This document shows positions 16,486 through 25,848 of a stretch of DNA of 64,000 nucleotides, piece after piece. The stretch covers positions 1,922,001 through 1,986,000 of the forward strand of contig NZ_CP113066.1 of NCBI RefSeq assembly GCF_026625845.1. The letters are read 5' to 3'. This stretch comes from Agrococcus sp. SL85 (lineage in GTDB: Bacteria; Actinomycetota; Actinomycetes; Actinomycetales; Microbacteriaceae). Within the stretch, counting starts at the first letter, position 1; each line of letters begins with the position of its first letter. Made by a program: the position numbers and the translations under genes. Below the pieces are notes generated by a model that had not been told where the DNA came from, did no database searches, and was given only the letters and a program-made list of their open reading frames with translations.

Positions 16486-17697
16486 GCCGAGCGGGACGGT
16501 CTGCTACGTCGTGAAGGTCTACCCGCGGTTCTCCGAGACCTTCATCGTCACCGAGGTGCTCGCCCGAGAGGCGCAGGGCGAGCGCATCGCGATCGCGGCG
16601 CTGCGCCCCACGGACGACGCGCGGTTCCACCCGGAGCTCGCGCGCGTGCAGGCGCCCGTGCACCACCTGCCCAGGCCGCAGCGCCCCTCGGCCCTGTGGG
16701 AGCTGCTGCGCGGGGCCGACGAGGCGCTCGCGGCGGCGATCGCGCGGGAGCTGCCCGCGCTCCTCGCCGCCGACGTCGACGACGCCGCGCAGGCCGTGGC
16801 GCTCGCGGCGCTCGTGCGGCGCGAGGGCTACGCGCACCTCCACGCGCACTTCGCGAGCTCCGCGACCGCGGTCGCCCGCCTCGCCGCCCGCCTCGCGGGC
16901 GTGCCGTACTCGTGCACCGCGCACGCGAAGGACATCTTCCACGAGAGCGTCCGCCTCGACGACCTGCGGGAGCGGATGGGGGAGGCCGCCTACGTCGCGA
17001 CGGTCAGCGAGTACAACGTGCGGCACCTGCGCGCGCTCCTGCCCGAGCACGCGGGGCGCATCCACCTCGTGCGCAACGGCATCGAGCTCGCGCGCTTCCC
17101 GTACCGTCCGCCCGCGCCGCGGGTCGGCCCGCTGCGGGTGCTCGCCGTCGGGCGCCTGGTGGAGAAGAAGGGCTTCGACGTGCTGCTGCGCGCGCTCGCG
17201 GCGGCCCGCGCGCTCGGCGTCGACGCGACGCTCGACCTCGCGGGCGACGGCGAGGCTCGCGGGCGAGCTCGCGCGCCTCGTCGCGGCGCTCGGCCTCGAG
17301 GGGGCCGCGCGCCTGCTCGGCCCCGTGCCGCAGGACCGCGTCGCCGAGCCTGCTCGAGCGCGCCGACCTCTTCGCCGCGCCCTGCGTCGTCGGGGCCGAC
17401 GGCAACGCCGACGGCCTGCCCACGGTGCTCCTCGAGGCGATGGCCACGGGCGTGCCCTGCGTCGCGACGGCCGTGACGGGCATCCCGGAGGTCGTCGTCG
17501 ACGGCCGCACGGGCATCCTGCTCGAGCCCGGCGACGTCGACGCGCTCGCCGACGCCATCGCGCGCGTGGCCGGCGGCGCGGTCGACGTCGCGGCGCTCGC
17601 CGCCGAGGCGCGGGCGCTCGTCGAGCGCCTCCACGACGCGCCGCGGGCGGCCGCCGCGCACCGGGCGCTCATGCCCGTGCTCGAGGGGAGCCGCTGA
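16472..17697 (+). CDS. GT4 family glycosyltransferase (two frameshifts in this sequence)
   Basis: About 407 residues when repaired. N terminus [20 protein letters not shown] resembles WcaL/AmsK-type exopolysaccharide enzymes; [31 protein letters not shown] and [18 protein letters not shown] lead to the donor-site region [23 protein letters not shown]. The frame breaks at 17253 (GAGGCT for GAGCT) and 17347 (GAGCCT for GAGCT); removing one base at each gives [16 protein letters not shown] and [12 protein letters not shown], exactly the expected GT4 continuity. GTG start with GGAGG 6 nt upstream; overlaps the previous gene by 14 nt and the next by one base (TGATG). Confidence 0.85.
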
Positions 17698-18803
17698 TGC
17701 GCGTCGCCTACGTCTGCGCCGATCCCGGCATCCCCGTGCTCGGCACCAAGGGCGCCTCGGTGCACGTGCGGGCCGTCGTGCGCGAGCTCGTGCGCCGCGG
17801 CCACGAGGTGACCGTGCACTGCACCCGCAGGGGCGACGGCGAGGCCTCGCTGCTGGGCGGCGCCGCGCTCGTCGTGCACCCCGTGGCGGCCGGTCCCGTC
17901 GCCGATCGCGAGCGGGCGATCGCCGCGGCTGCGGCCGCGATCGCCCGGGCCGTCGCGGCGGAGGCGCCCGACCTTGTCTACGAGCGCTACGCGCTCTTCT
18001 CGGACGCGGCCGCGCGCATCGGCGCGCCCTCGGTGCTCGAGGTCGACGCGCCGCTCGTCGAGGAGCAGGCGACCCATCGCGAGCTCGCCGACGCGGCCGG
18101 GGCGCTCGCGACGACCCGCAGGGCGCTCGCGGCCGCCGACGTCGTCGCATGCGTCTCCCGGCCGCTCGTCGCCTGGGCCGAGGCGCTCGGCGCCGCGCGC
18201 TGCGTGCTCGCGCCCAACGGCGTCGACCTCGCCGCGCATCCGCCCAGGGCCCGCCGGGGCGGCGCGACCCTCGAGGCCGTCTTCGTCGGCACGATCCGGC
18301 CCTGGCACGGGCTCGAGACGGCGATCGAGGCGATGGCCGGGCTCGAGGGCGTGCGCCTCACGGTCGTCGGCGACGGGCCGGCGCTCCCGGCGCTGCGCGA
18401 GCGCGCGCGGGCCCTCGGCGCGAGCGTGCGCTGGCTCGGCGCGCTGCCGCACGAGGCCGTGCCCGCGGTGCTCGCGGGCATGGATGCGGGCCTCGCGCCC
18501 TACCCCTCGGCCGCGGCCCGCTACTTCTCGCCGCTCAAGGTCGTCGAGTACCTCGCGGCGGGCCTCGCGGTGGTCGGCTCGGCCCTGCCCCAGGTGACCG
18601 ACGTCGTCGACGACCGCACGGGCCTCCTCGTGCCGCCCGACGACCCGGCCGCGCTCGCCGGCGCCCTCGTGGCGCTCCGCGACGACCGGGACGCGCTCGA
18701 GCGGCGCTGCGCCGCCGCCCGCGCCGACGCCGAGGCCCGGCACGCGTGGAGCGCGGTCGTCGACCGCATCCTCGCCGCGATGCCCGCGGGGGTGCGCGCA
18801 TGA
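17697..18803 (+). CDS. GT4 family glycosyltransferase
   Basis: 368 residues. N-terminal GIPVLGTKGASVHVRAVVREL, then PDLVYERYALFSDAA, APNGVDL, VFVGTIRPWHGLETAIEAM and the C-terminal ARYFSPLKVVEYLAAGLAVV, where the E/K-containing loop binds the nucleotide sugar. Similar to EPS-type GT4 enzymes. Starts at TGATG with the gene before and overlaps the exporter gene by ATGA, so it is translationally coupled on both sides. Intact, unlike its neighbour. Confidence 0.87.
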   Translation: MRVAYVCADPGIPVLGTKGASVHVRAVVRELVRRGHEVTVHCTRRGDGEASLLGGAALVVHPVAAGPVADRERAIAAAAAAIARAVAAEAPDLVYERYALFSDAAARIGAPSVLEVDAPLVEEQATHRELADAAGALATTRRALAAADVVACVSRPLVAWAEALGAARCVLAPNGVDLAAHPPRARRGGATLEAVFVGTIRPWHGLETAIEAMAGLEGVRLTVVGDGPALPALRERARALGASVRWLGALPHEAVPAVLAGMDAGLAPYPSAAARYFSPLKVVEYLAAGLAVVGSALPQVTDVVDDRTGLLVPPDDPAALAGALVALRDDRDALERRCAAARADAEARHAWSAVVDRILAAMPAGVRA

Positions 18804-20620
18804 GCCGCCCCCGCATCCTCCGCCGCCGGGGCGCGACGGGGCCCTCGCCGCTGCGCCGCACGCTCGCGATCGCGCGGCCGCACCTGGCCGAGCACCGGTG
18901 GCTGCTGCTCGGCGGGCTCGGCGCCATGCTCCTCGTCGTCGCCCTGCGGGTCGCCGAGCCGTGGCCCGTGAAGCTCGTCATCGACGCCGTGAGCGCGAGC
19001 CTCGGCGCCGACGGGGGCGCGATCGCCGGGCATCCTCCCGCGACCCTCGAGCTGCTGCTCTCGTGCGGGCTGCTCGTGCTGGGCCTCGTGCTGCTGCGCG
19101 CGCTCATGCAGTTCGTCTCCACGGTCGCGTTCGCGCTCGCCGGCTCGCGCGTGGCCACGAGCATCCGCTCGCGCCTCTTCGCGCACCTGCAGCGGCTGAG
19201 CGCGCGCTACCACGCGCGCGCCCCGCAGGGCGACACGGTGCAGCGCCTCGTGGGCGACATCGGCCGCCTCCAGGAGGTCGCGGTCACGGCGGGCCTGCCG
19301 CTCGTCGGCGACCTGCTGACGCTCGTGGCGCTCGCGGTCGTGATGGCGGTGCTCGATCCGGTGCTCGCGCTCGTGGTGCTCGCCGCCTCGCTCGGCTTCC
19401 TGCTGCTCTCGCGCGGCGGCACCGGCCGGATCACCGCGGCCGCGCGCCGCACGCGCAGGGGCGAGGGCCGCATCGCCGACCTCGCGGCCGAGACGCTCGG
19501 CGCCATCCGAGTCGTGCACGCCTACGGCCTTGAGGGCGCGCGCGGCGAGACCTTCGAGCGCGGCAACCGACGGGTGCTCGGGCAGGGTGTCGAGGCCAAG
19601 CGGCTCGCGGCCGCGCTCGAGCGCGGCACCGACGTCATCGTCGGCCTCGCCTTCGCCGTGGTGCTCGTCGTGGGCGGGCTCCGCGTCGTCGACGGCGCGA
19701 TCACCCCCGGCGACCTCGTGCTCTTCACCACCTACCTGAAGCTCTCGCTCCGGCCCATCCGCGACCTCGCGAAGCACACGGGCCGCATCGCGCGGGCCCT
19801 CGCCTCCGGCGAGCGCGTCGCCGACCTGCTCGACGAGCCGGCCGAGATCGTCGACCGGCCGGGCGCGCTCCGCCTCGGCAGGGCGCGCGGCGCCGTCTCG
19901 CTCGACGGCGTGCGGGTGCGCGACGGCCACGGCAGGCCGCTCCTCGACGGCCTCTCGCTCGCGGTCGAGCCGGGCTCGCGCGTGTGCATCGTGGGCCCCT
20001 CGGGCGCGGGGAAGTCGACGCTCGTCGGGCTCCTCACGCGGGCGACCGACCCCGAGTCGGGGGTCGTGCGGCTCGACGGCCTCGACGTGCGCGACGCGAC
20101 GCTCGAGTCGCTGCGCGCCAACGTGGCGGTCGTGCTGCAGGAGGCCGTGCTCTTCCGCGGCACGGTGCGCGAGAACATCCGGCTCGGCCGCCGCGGCGCC
20201 ACCGACGAGGAGGTCGAGGAGGCCGCGCGCCGCGCGCTCGCGCACGACTTCATCGCTGCGCTGCCGGAGGGGTACGACACCGAGCTGGGCACGCGGGGCG
20301 AGACGCTCTCGGGCGGCCAGCGGCAGCGCATCGCGATCGCGAGGGCGCTGCTGCGCGACGCGCCGGTCGTCGTGCTCGACGAGCCGACCACGGGCCTCGA
20401 CCCGCGCGCGGCCGCGGCGGTGTCCGCCTCGATCCGCTCGCTCACCGAGCGCCGCACGACGATCGCGATCTCGCACGACCCCGTGGCGCTGCGCGGCGCC
20501 GACCGCGTGCTGTGGCTCGAGGACGGCCGCATCGTCGAGGACGGCAGGCCCGAGGAGCTGCTGGCCGATCCGGGCTCGCGGGTGCGCGGGTTCCTGGTGG
20601 GCGCGGGGGCGGGGGCATGA
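18800..20620 (+). CDS. ABC transporter, fused permease and ATPase (exporter type)
   Basis: 606 residues, half-size exporter. Six TM helices in the first ~310 residues (membrane domain), then the ATPase: Walker A GPSGAGKST (~400), Q-loop VVLQEAVLFRGTVRENI, signature LSGGQRQRIAIARALL (~504), Walker B VVVLDEPTTGLD and H-loop ISHD. It should work as a homodimer exporting lipid-linked or small glycosylated substrates, as MsbA-like proteins do. Position after three cytoplasmic glycosyltransferases suggests it flips their product across the membrane (inference). Confidence 0.92.
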   Translation: MSRPRILRRRGATGPSPLRRTLAIARPHLAEHRWLLLGGLGAMLLVVALRVAEPWPVKLVIDAVSASLGADGGAIAGHPPATLELLLSCGLLVLGLVLLRALMQFVSTVAFALAGSRVATSIRSRLFAHLQRLSARYHARAPQGDTVQRLVGDIGRLQEVAVTAGLPLVGDLLTLVALAVVMAVLDPVLALVVLAASLGFLLLSRGGTGRITAAARRTRRGEGRIADLAAETLGAIRVVHAYGLEGARGETFERGNRRVLGQGVEAKRLAAALERGTDVIVGLAFAVVLVVGGLRVVDGAITPGDLVLFTTYLKLSLRPIRDLAKHTGRIARALASGERVADLLDEPAEIVDRPGALRLGRARGAVSLDGVRVRDGHGRPLLDGLSLAVEPGSRVCIVGPSGAGKSTLVGLLTRATDPESGVVRLDGLDVRDATLESLRANVAVVLQEAVLFRGTVRENIRLGRRGATDEEVEEAARRALAHDFIAALPEGYDTELGTRGETLSGGQRQRIAIARALLRDAPVVVLDEPTTGLDPRAAAAVSASIRSLTERRTTIAISHDPVALRGADRVLWLEDGRIVEDGRPEELLADPGSRVRGFLVGAGAGA

Positions 20621-21710
20621 GCGGCGCGCCCTCGGCGGCCGCCGCTGCCGCCTCGATCGCGGCCAGGGAGCCGCGCCTCCCGGAGCTCGCGGCGCTGCTC
20701 GACCCGCGCGCCCGTGAGGCGATGCTCGGTCCGCACGAGGTGCTGCAGGTGCGGTGGAAGCCGGGCGCGGTGCTCGTGCTCGCGGTGCGCGACGCGCGGG
20801 GCGAGGCGGGCTGGGTCGCCACCTACGCCGACGCGGCGAAGGCTCGAGAAGACGGCGCAGCGCGCGGCCGCCGCGGGCGTCGCGGTCGATCGGCCCGCCC
20901 CGCGCACGATGCGCGGCCCCGTGCGCGCGGACCGCGCGCTCGCGCGGCCGCTCCGGCGGCTCGCCGCGCGCGGCCGCCTCGACCTCGACGCCGCGGCCGT
21001 GCTGCGCTTCAACCCGCTGCGCCGGCTCGTCGTGGCGGAGGGCGAGCGGGTGGTGCGCGTGGGGGCGGGTCCCCGCGACCACGAGCCTGCGCGCGGCCGC
21101 GGCGGCGCGCGACGCGGGCGCGCCGGTCCTGCCGCACGAGCGGCTCGGCCCCACCTCCGTCGTCACGCCCCGGTGGGGGCGCGGCGACCTCTCGCACCTG
21201 GGCGGCGTCGAGGCCGCGCGCGCCGCGGGTGCGGCCCTCGCGGCGCTGCACGGGGGCCGTCCCGCCGCCCCGGCCCTCGAGGCGGGCGCCGTCGCCGCCC
21301 GCGCCGCCGAGGGCGTCGCGGCGCTGCTGCCCGAGCTCGCGGCGCGCGCCCGCGCCCTCGCGGGCGCGCTGCTGCCGCGCCTCGTCGGCGGCGCCCCGGT
21401 GCTCTCGCACGGCGACTGGTCGCCCGATCAGGTGCTCGTGGACGGCGGCGCCGTGCGGATCGTCGACCTCGATCGGGTCTGCACCGCGCCGCCCGAGCGG
21501 GACCTCGGCTCGTGGCTCGCGAGCGGCGGTCCGACGGCGATGCTCGAGGGCTTCGCGGACGCGGGCGGCGGCTGGGACGAGCGCGCCCTCGGGGCGTGGC
21601 GGGCGCTCGCCGGGCTCGAGCGCGCCGCCGAGCCCTTCCGTCGCGGCGTCGCGGACTGGCCCGCGTCGGTCGCGGCGCGGCTCGCGAGCGCCGAGGAGGC
21701 GCTCGCATGA
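20617..21710 (+). CDS. Phosphotransferase (aminoglycoside/choline-kinase fold), two frameshifts in this sequence
   Basis: About 363 residues when repaired. The N-lobe carries EVLQVRWKPGAVLVLAVRD; the C-lobe has the catalytic loop LSHGDWSPDQVLVD and the metal-binding VRIVDLDRV. The catalytic loop has Gln where the family normally has Asn (HGDxxxxN). Frame breaks at 20840 (AAGGCT) and 21084 (GAGCCT); reading AGCT restores AAKLEKTAQRAAAAG and DHELRAAAAARDAG. Overlaps the exporter gene by ATGA. May phosphorylate the sugar product or a precursor; a resistance role is the alternative. Substrate unknown. Confidence 0.78.
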
Positions 21711-22808
21711 GCGCGGGCACGACGGCGCCGACGGGGCTCGACGCGCGCGCGGTGCCGGAGGCGGTGGAGGCCGAGGGCCTGTCCTGGAGCGTGGAGCGGG
21801 CGTGGCCGGCGGCGGACCCGGGGGAGCCGATCGCGATCGAGGCGCGCTCGCGTCTCGGCGTGCGCGCCGGCACGTGGTCGGCGGGCGCGGGCGCCGCGCT
21901 CGTGCGCGAGGACGACCGGCTCCCGGCGCTCGCGCAGGCCTGCGCGGGCAGGGCACGGTGCTCGGCCACCGGCTCGGCCGCCGCGCGGTGCTCCGCCTCG
22001 ACGGCGGCAGGCTTCGCGAAGGCGGTGCGGCGCGGTCGCGCTCCTGCGCTCGAGGCGGCGCACCGGCTGGGCGCGGCGCTGCCGGTGCCCACGCCCGCCG
22101 TCGAGCACGTCGAGCCCGCGCTCCTCGTGCTCGCGGGGCTGCCCGGCCGCACGCTCGAGTCGCTCGGCGACGACCCGTCCGTCGACGAGCGCACCTGGCG
22201 CCGCGCGTGGGCGGCGTGGGCGGCCTGCTGGCCCGGCGTCGCGACGGCGTTCGGCGCCGCGGAGGACGTCGAGCACCAGGCTGGGGCGGCACGGCGTCGA
22301 CGAGGAGGCCGCGGTGCTGCGCGACTGGGCGCGCAGGGCGGGCACGGCCGAGGGGCCGGCGGTGGCCGGGCGCATGGCGGCGCTCGCCGATGGCGCCGCG
22401 CGCGGCCTCGAGCCGGAGCGCGACCGCGCGTGCCTGCTCGCGCACCGCGACCTCCACGGGGCGCAGCTGCTGTGGGACGTGCGCGCGGGCCTCGCGCTGC
22501 TCGACCTCGACACGCTCGCGCTCGCCGATCCGGCGCTCGACCTCGGCAACCTCCTCGCGCACGTCGACCTCGCGGTCTCGCAGCGCCGGTGGGCGCCGCA
22601 CCGCGCCGCCGCCCCGGTCGCGGCGGTCGCCCGCGTCGCCGACGCGCTCGGCATCGCGCCCGCGCGCGTCGAGCGGTGGCGGCTCGCCGCGGCGGTCCGC
22701 GTCGCGCTCGTGCATCGCGTGCGGCCCCGCGGCCGGGCGTGGGCGGGCCGCGAGCTCGTGCGCCTCGAGCGCCGCCTCGCGGACGACGGGCTCCTGGGTC
22801 GCCGGTAG
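21707..22808 (+). CDS. Phosphotransferase (aminoglycoside/choline-kinase fold), three disruptions in this sequence
   Basis: About 365 residues when repaired. Catalytic loop AHRDLHGAQLLWD (again Gln instead of Asn) and metal site LALLDLDTLALADPALDLG, followed by NLLAHVDL as in APH proteins. Disruptions: AGGCCT at 21936 (two extra bases), AGGCT at 22009 and AGGCT at 22278. The first two add three bases in total, so the frame stays open but 24 residues between are wrong; repair gives QLRGQGTVLGHRLGRRAVLR, a sensible N-lobe strand. The third repair gives EHQLGRHGVDEEAAVL. Coupled to the previous kinase by ATGA; last gene of the cassette. Confidence 0.77.
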
Positions 22809-22817
22809 GCTCGAGGC

Positions 22818-23378
22818 ATGCCTGCACACCCCTTCTCGATCTCCGTGCGCGACATCGTGCGGAAGCCGGGCCAGATGCGCGAGCACTCGCTCGACGCGCC
22901 CTTCGGCGACGAGGTCGGCGAGGGCCTCGCGAAGGTCGCCGTCGATGCGCCGATCGAGCTCGACGTGCGCCTCGAGAGCGTCCACGAGGGCATCCTCGCG
23001 ACCGGCACCGCGGCGGTCGCCGCGCAAGCCACCTGCTCGCGCTGCCTCGTCGAGTTCGCGCTCGACGTCGATGTCGACTTCCTCGAGCTGTTCGCGTATG
23101 ATGGTCAGTCGGAATCCGACTACCTCGTGGTCGACGACATCGTCGACCTGCTGCCGGTGGTCAGGGACGCGGTGGTGCTGGCGCTGCCGTTCCAGCCGGT
23201 CGACCGACCGGACTGCGCGGGGCTCGACCCCGTGACGGGGGAGCGGCTCGAGCCTGGCACCGCATACGTGCCGCCGGAGACCACCGATCCTCGGTGGGCA
23301 GCGCTCCAGGGGTTCTCAGCAGACGTGACCGACGACCAGTCGTCGGGTGAGGGCGCGCAGGCGCCGAAGAAGGAGTGA
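22818..23378 (+). CDS. DUF177 (YceD) family protein
   Basis: 186 residues. Central Cys pair in TCSRCLVEF, then the usual RPDCAGLDPVTGERL motif that gives a zinc-ribbon-like Cys set. YceD proteins are encoded directly before rpmF in most bacteria and are linked to large ribosomal subunit/23S rRNA biogenesis. Here rpmF follows 3 nt after its stop. TAGGCT ends 6 nt before its ATG but overlaps the stop of the preceding gene. The C-terminal ~25 residues are polar and probably disordered. Confidence 0.9.
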   Translation: MPAHPFSISVRDIVRKPGQMREHSLDAPFGDEVGEGLAKVAVDAPIELDVRLESVHEGILATGTAAVAAQATCSRCLVEFALDVDVDFLELFAYDGQSESDYLVVDDIVDLLPVVRDAVVLALPFQPVDRPDCAGLDPVTGERLEPGTAYVPPETTDPRWAALQGFSADVTDDQSSGEGAQAPKKE

Positions 23379-23381
23379 GCA

Positions 23382-23585
23382 ATGGCTGTTCCCAAGAGGA
23401 AGATGTCGCGGTCGAACACGCGCGCCCGCCGGTCGCAGTGGAAGGCCGTCGTGCCCAAGCTCGTGAAGACGATCGAGGGCGGCAAGACCGTCTACAGCCT
23501 CCCGCACCGCGCGAAGGTCGTCGAGGACTCGGCCGGCACGCCCCTGTACATGGAGTACAAGGGCCGCAAGGTCGCCGACGTCTGA
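23382..23585 (+). CDS. rpmF: 50S ribosomal protein L32
   Basis: 67 residues, [19 protein letters not shown] start typical of L32. It lacks the CxxC zinc ligands ([16 protein letters not shown] lies where they would be), so it is the zinc-independent form. AAGGAG precedes the ATG; the gene is 3 nt after DUF177 and 22 nt before rnc, a usual cluster. Confidence 0.97.
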   Translation: MAVPKRKMSRSNTRARRSQWKAVVPKLVKTIEGGKTVYSLPHRAKVVEDSAGTPLYMEYKGRKVADV

Positions 23586-23607
23586 TCCTGCCGGGATCAC
23601 TCGTCGC

Positions 23608-24291
23608 ATGACGGACGAGCGCGCACTGCTCGAGCAGCTCGGGGTCGAGATCGGCCCCGAGCTGCTGTCGTTGGCGCTCACCCACCGCTCCTGGGCCTAC
23701 GAGCACGGCGGCGCGCCCCACAACGAGCGGCTCGAGTTCCTGGGCGACTCGATCCTCGGCCAGGCCATCACGATCGAGCTCTACCGCCGCTTCCCCGAGG
23801 CGTCCGAAGGGCAGCTGGCGAAGCGCCGCGCGGGCGTCGTCTCGACGATGGCGCTCGCCGAGGTCGCGCGCGGCATCGGGCTCGGCCGCCACATCCTGCT
23901 CGGCAAGGGCGAGTCGGCGTCGGGCGGCGCCGACAAGGCGTCGATCCTGGCCGACACGATGGAGGCGGTTTTCGGCGCCGCCTTCCTCTCGGTCGGCCAC
24001 GCGGGCTCCGCCGCCCTCGTGCTGCGGCTCGTCGGGCCGCTGCTCGACGACCCCGGCCGCACGGGCGCGGCGCTCGACCCGAAGACGGCGCTGCAGGAGG
24101 CCGCGGCCGCCCGAGGGCTCGGCGCCCCCGTCTACGAGATCGAGGCGAGCGGCCCCGACCACGCCCGCACCTTCGTCGCCACCGTGCGCATCGACGACGA
24201 GGCCGTCGCCACCGGCACGGGCACGAGCAAGAAGGTGGCCGAGATGGCCGCCGCGCTCGACGCGCACCAGCAGCTCACCGCCGAGGCCTGA
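23608..24291 (+). CDS. rnc: Ribonuclease III
   Basis: 227 residues. RNase III domain with the signature HNERLEFLGDSILG (catalytic Glu/Asp, residues ~37-47) and second acidic cluster ADTMEAVFGAAFLS; C-terminal dsRNA-binding domain (about 155-225: DPKTALQEAAAARG, GTGTSKKVAEMAAALDA). Processes rRNA precursors and other dsRNA. Followed by mutM 4 nt after the stop, so co-transcribed. Confidence 0.97.
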   Translation: MTDERALLEQLGVEIGPELLSLALTHRSWAYEHGGAPHNERLEFLGDSILGQAITIELYRRFPEASEGQLAKRRAGVVSTMALAEVARGIGLGRHILLGKGESASGGADKASILADTMEAVFGAAFLSVGHAGSAALVLRLVGPLLDDPGRTGAALDPKTALQEAAAARGLGAPVYEIEASGPDHARTFVATVRIDDEAVATGTGTSKKVAEMAAALDAHQQLTAEA

Positions 24292-24295
24292 GCCC

Positions 24296-25171
24296 GTGCC
24301 GGAGCTGCCGGAGGTCGAGGTCGTGCGCGCGGGCCTCGCGCCCGCGGTCGACGGCGCGCGCGTGGATGCGGTCGAGGTGCTTGACGCCCGCTCGGTCGCC
24401 CGCCACGACGGCGGCGCCGCCGCGTTCGAGGGCGCGCTCGTCGGCCGCAGGCTCGCGCTGCCCGAGCGGCGCGGCAAGTTCCTCTGGATCCCGCTCGCGG
24501 CCGAGGGCGCGGCGCCCCGCCAGGCGCTGCTCGCGCACCTGGGCATGTCGGGCCAGATGCTGCTGCGCGAGCCCGGCGCGCCCGCCGACCGCCACACGCG
24601 CATCCGGCTCGTGCTCTCGCATCCCGCCCACGGCCCGCTCGAGGTGCGCTTCGCCGACCAGCGCCTCTTCGGCGGCCTCGCGGTGCGGCCGCTCGTCGAC
24701 GGCGTGCCCGACCATGCCTCGCACATCGCCCTCGATCCCGTCGACGCGCGCTTCGACGCCGCGGCGGTCGCGCGCCGGCTGCGCCTGCGCCGGCAGGGCG
24801 TGAAGGCGGCGCTCCTCGACCAGACGCTCGTCTCCGGCATCGGCAACATCTACGCCGACGAGGCGCTGTGGCGCTCGCGCCTGCACTACGCGACGCCCGG
24901 CGAGCGCCTCACGCAGGCGCGGGCGCTCGCGCTGCTCGCCGACGTGCGCGACGTGCTCGACCTCGCGCTCGCCGAGGGCGGCACCTCCTTCGACGCGCAG
25001 TACGTGAACGTCAACGGCCAGGCCGGCTACTTCGCGCACTCGCTGAACGCCTACGGCCGCGGCGGCCAGCCGTGCCCGCGCTGCGGCGCGACGATGGTGC
25101 GCGAGCCCTGGGCCAACCGCTCCTCGCACCGCTGCCCGCGCTGCCAGCGGCGCCCGCGCGGCCTCGCCTGA
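24296..25171 (+). CDS. mutM: Formamidopyrimidine-DNA glycosylase (Fpg)
   Basis: 291 residues. N-terminal PELPEVEVVRAGL gives the catalytic Pro2/Glu3; Lys60 equivalent is in LPERRGKFLWIPL; the H2TH part is LLDQTLVSGIGNIYADEALW; the C-terminal zinc finger is CPRCGATMVR...CPRCQR. Bifunctional 8-oxoguanine glycosylase/AP lyase. GTG start chosen so that Pro is the second residue, which the mechanism needs. Directly downstream of rnc. Confidence 0.96.
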   Translation: MPELPEVEVVRAGLAPAVDGARVDAVEVLDARSVARHDGGAAAFEGALVGRRLALPERRGKFLWIPLAAEGAAPRQALLAHLGMSGQMLLREPGAPADRHTRIRLVLSHPAHGPLEVRFADQRLFGGLAVRPLVDGVPDHASHIALDPVDARFDAAAVARRLRLRRQGVKAALLDQTLVSGIGNIYADEALWRSRLHYATPGERLTQARALALLADVRDVLDLALAEGGTSFDAQYVNVNGQAGYFAHSLNAYGRGGQPCPRCGATMVREPWANRSSHRCPRCQRRPRGLA

Positions 25172-25191
25172 GGCGCGCCGGACAGCGGGCG

Positions 25192-25197
25192 TAGGCT
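25192..25197 (+). promoter_or_regulatory. Putative -10 element, leaderless type
   Basis: TAGGCT ends 6 nt before the ATG at 25204. Confidence 0.45.
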
Positions 25198-25203
25198 CGG
25201 GGG

Positions 25204-25836
25204 ATGCCCTTCGACGGATTCCCGGCCGACGCGTTCGCCTTCTACCGCGAGCTGGAGGCGCACAACGAGAAGCCCTGGTGGGAGGCCAACAGGCCCCGCT
25301 ACGAGGGGGCCGTCAAGGCTCCCTTCGAGGCGCTCGCCGAGGAGCTGGAGCCCGTCGCCAACCGCGTGAAGCTCTACCGGCCCTACCGCGACGTGCGCTT
25401 CAGCCACGACAAGACGCCCTACAAGACGCGACAGGGGATGCTCGCGCAGCGGGCGGAGGGGGTCGGCTGGTACGTGAACCTCGACGCCGAGGGCGTGTGG
25501 CTCGGCGGCGGCTTCTTCGGCGATGCGGCGCTCACGAAGGCCTACCGCGCGGCCGTCGAGGCGGCCGCGCCCGGAACGGCCCTCGAGGGCATCGTCGCCG
25601 AGCTCGAGGAGCGCGGCTACGAGATCGGCGGCGAGCAGCTGAAGACCGCGCCGCGCGGCGTCGACCGCGACCACCCGCGCATCGCGCTGCTGCGCCGCAA
25701 GTGGCTCACCGCGCGGCGGCACGTCGCGCCCGCGGACGCCGCGGGCCCCGAGCTGCTCGACGCGCTCTTCGACACGGTCGAGGACGTGCGGCCGCTCGTC
25801 GCCTGGGGCGCCGAGCACGTCGCCCCCGCCCGCTGA
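25204..25836 (+). CDS. DUF2461 domain-containing protein
   Basis: 210 residues covering one full DUF2461 domain: LEAHNEKPWWEANRPRYEG near the N terminus, RPYRDVRFSHDKTPYKTRQG in the middle, GGGFFGDAALTKAYRAAV, and KTAPRGVDRDHPRIALLRRK near the C terminus. The family is widely conserved and uncharacterised. It faces the convergent aldehyde dehydrogenase gene with 12 nt between. Confidence 0.9.
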   Translation: MPFDGFPADAFAFYRELEAHNEKPWWEANRPRYEGAVKAPFEALAEELEPVANRVKLYRPYRDVRFSHDKTPYKTRQGMLAQRAEGVGWYVNLDAEGVWLGGGFFGDAALTKAYRAAVEAAAPGTALEGIVAELEERGYEIGGEQLKTAPRGVDRDHPRIALLRRKWLTARRHVAPADAAGPELLDALFDTVEDVRPLVAWGAEHVAPAR

Positions 25837-25848
25837 CGCGGCGGCCCG

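Noticed and set aside
17253..17351. Programmed ribosomal frameshifting as the cause of the frame breaks
   Set aside because: No slippery heptamer or downstream structure is shared, 18 sites in eleven genes would need it, and each break is an inserted base at AGCT rather than a shift within an intact sequence.
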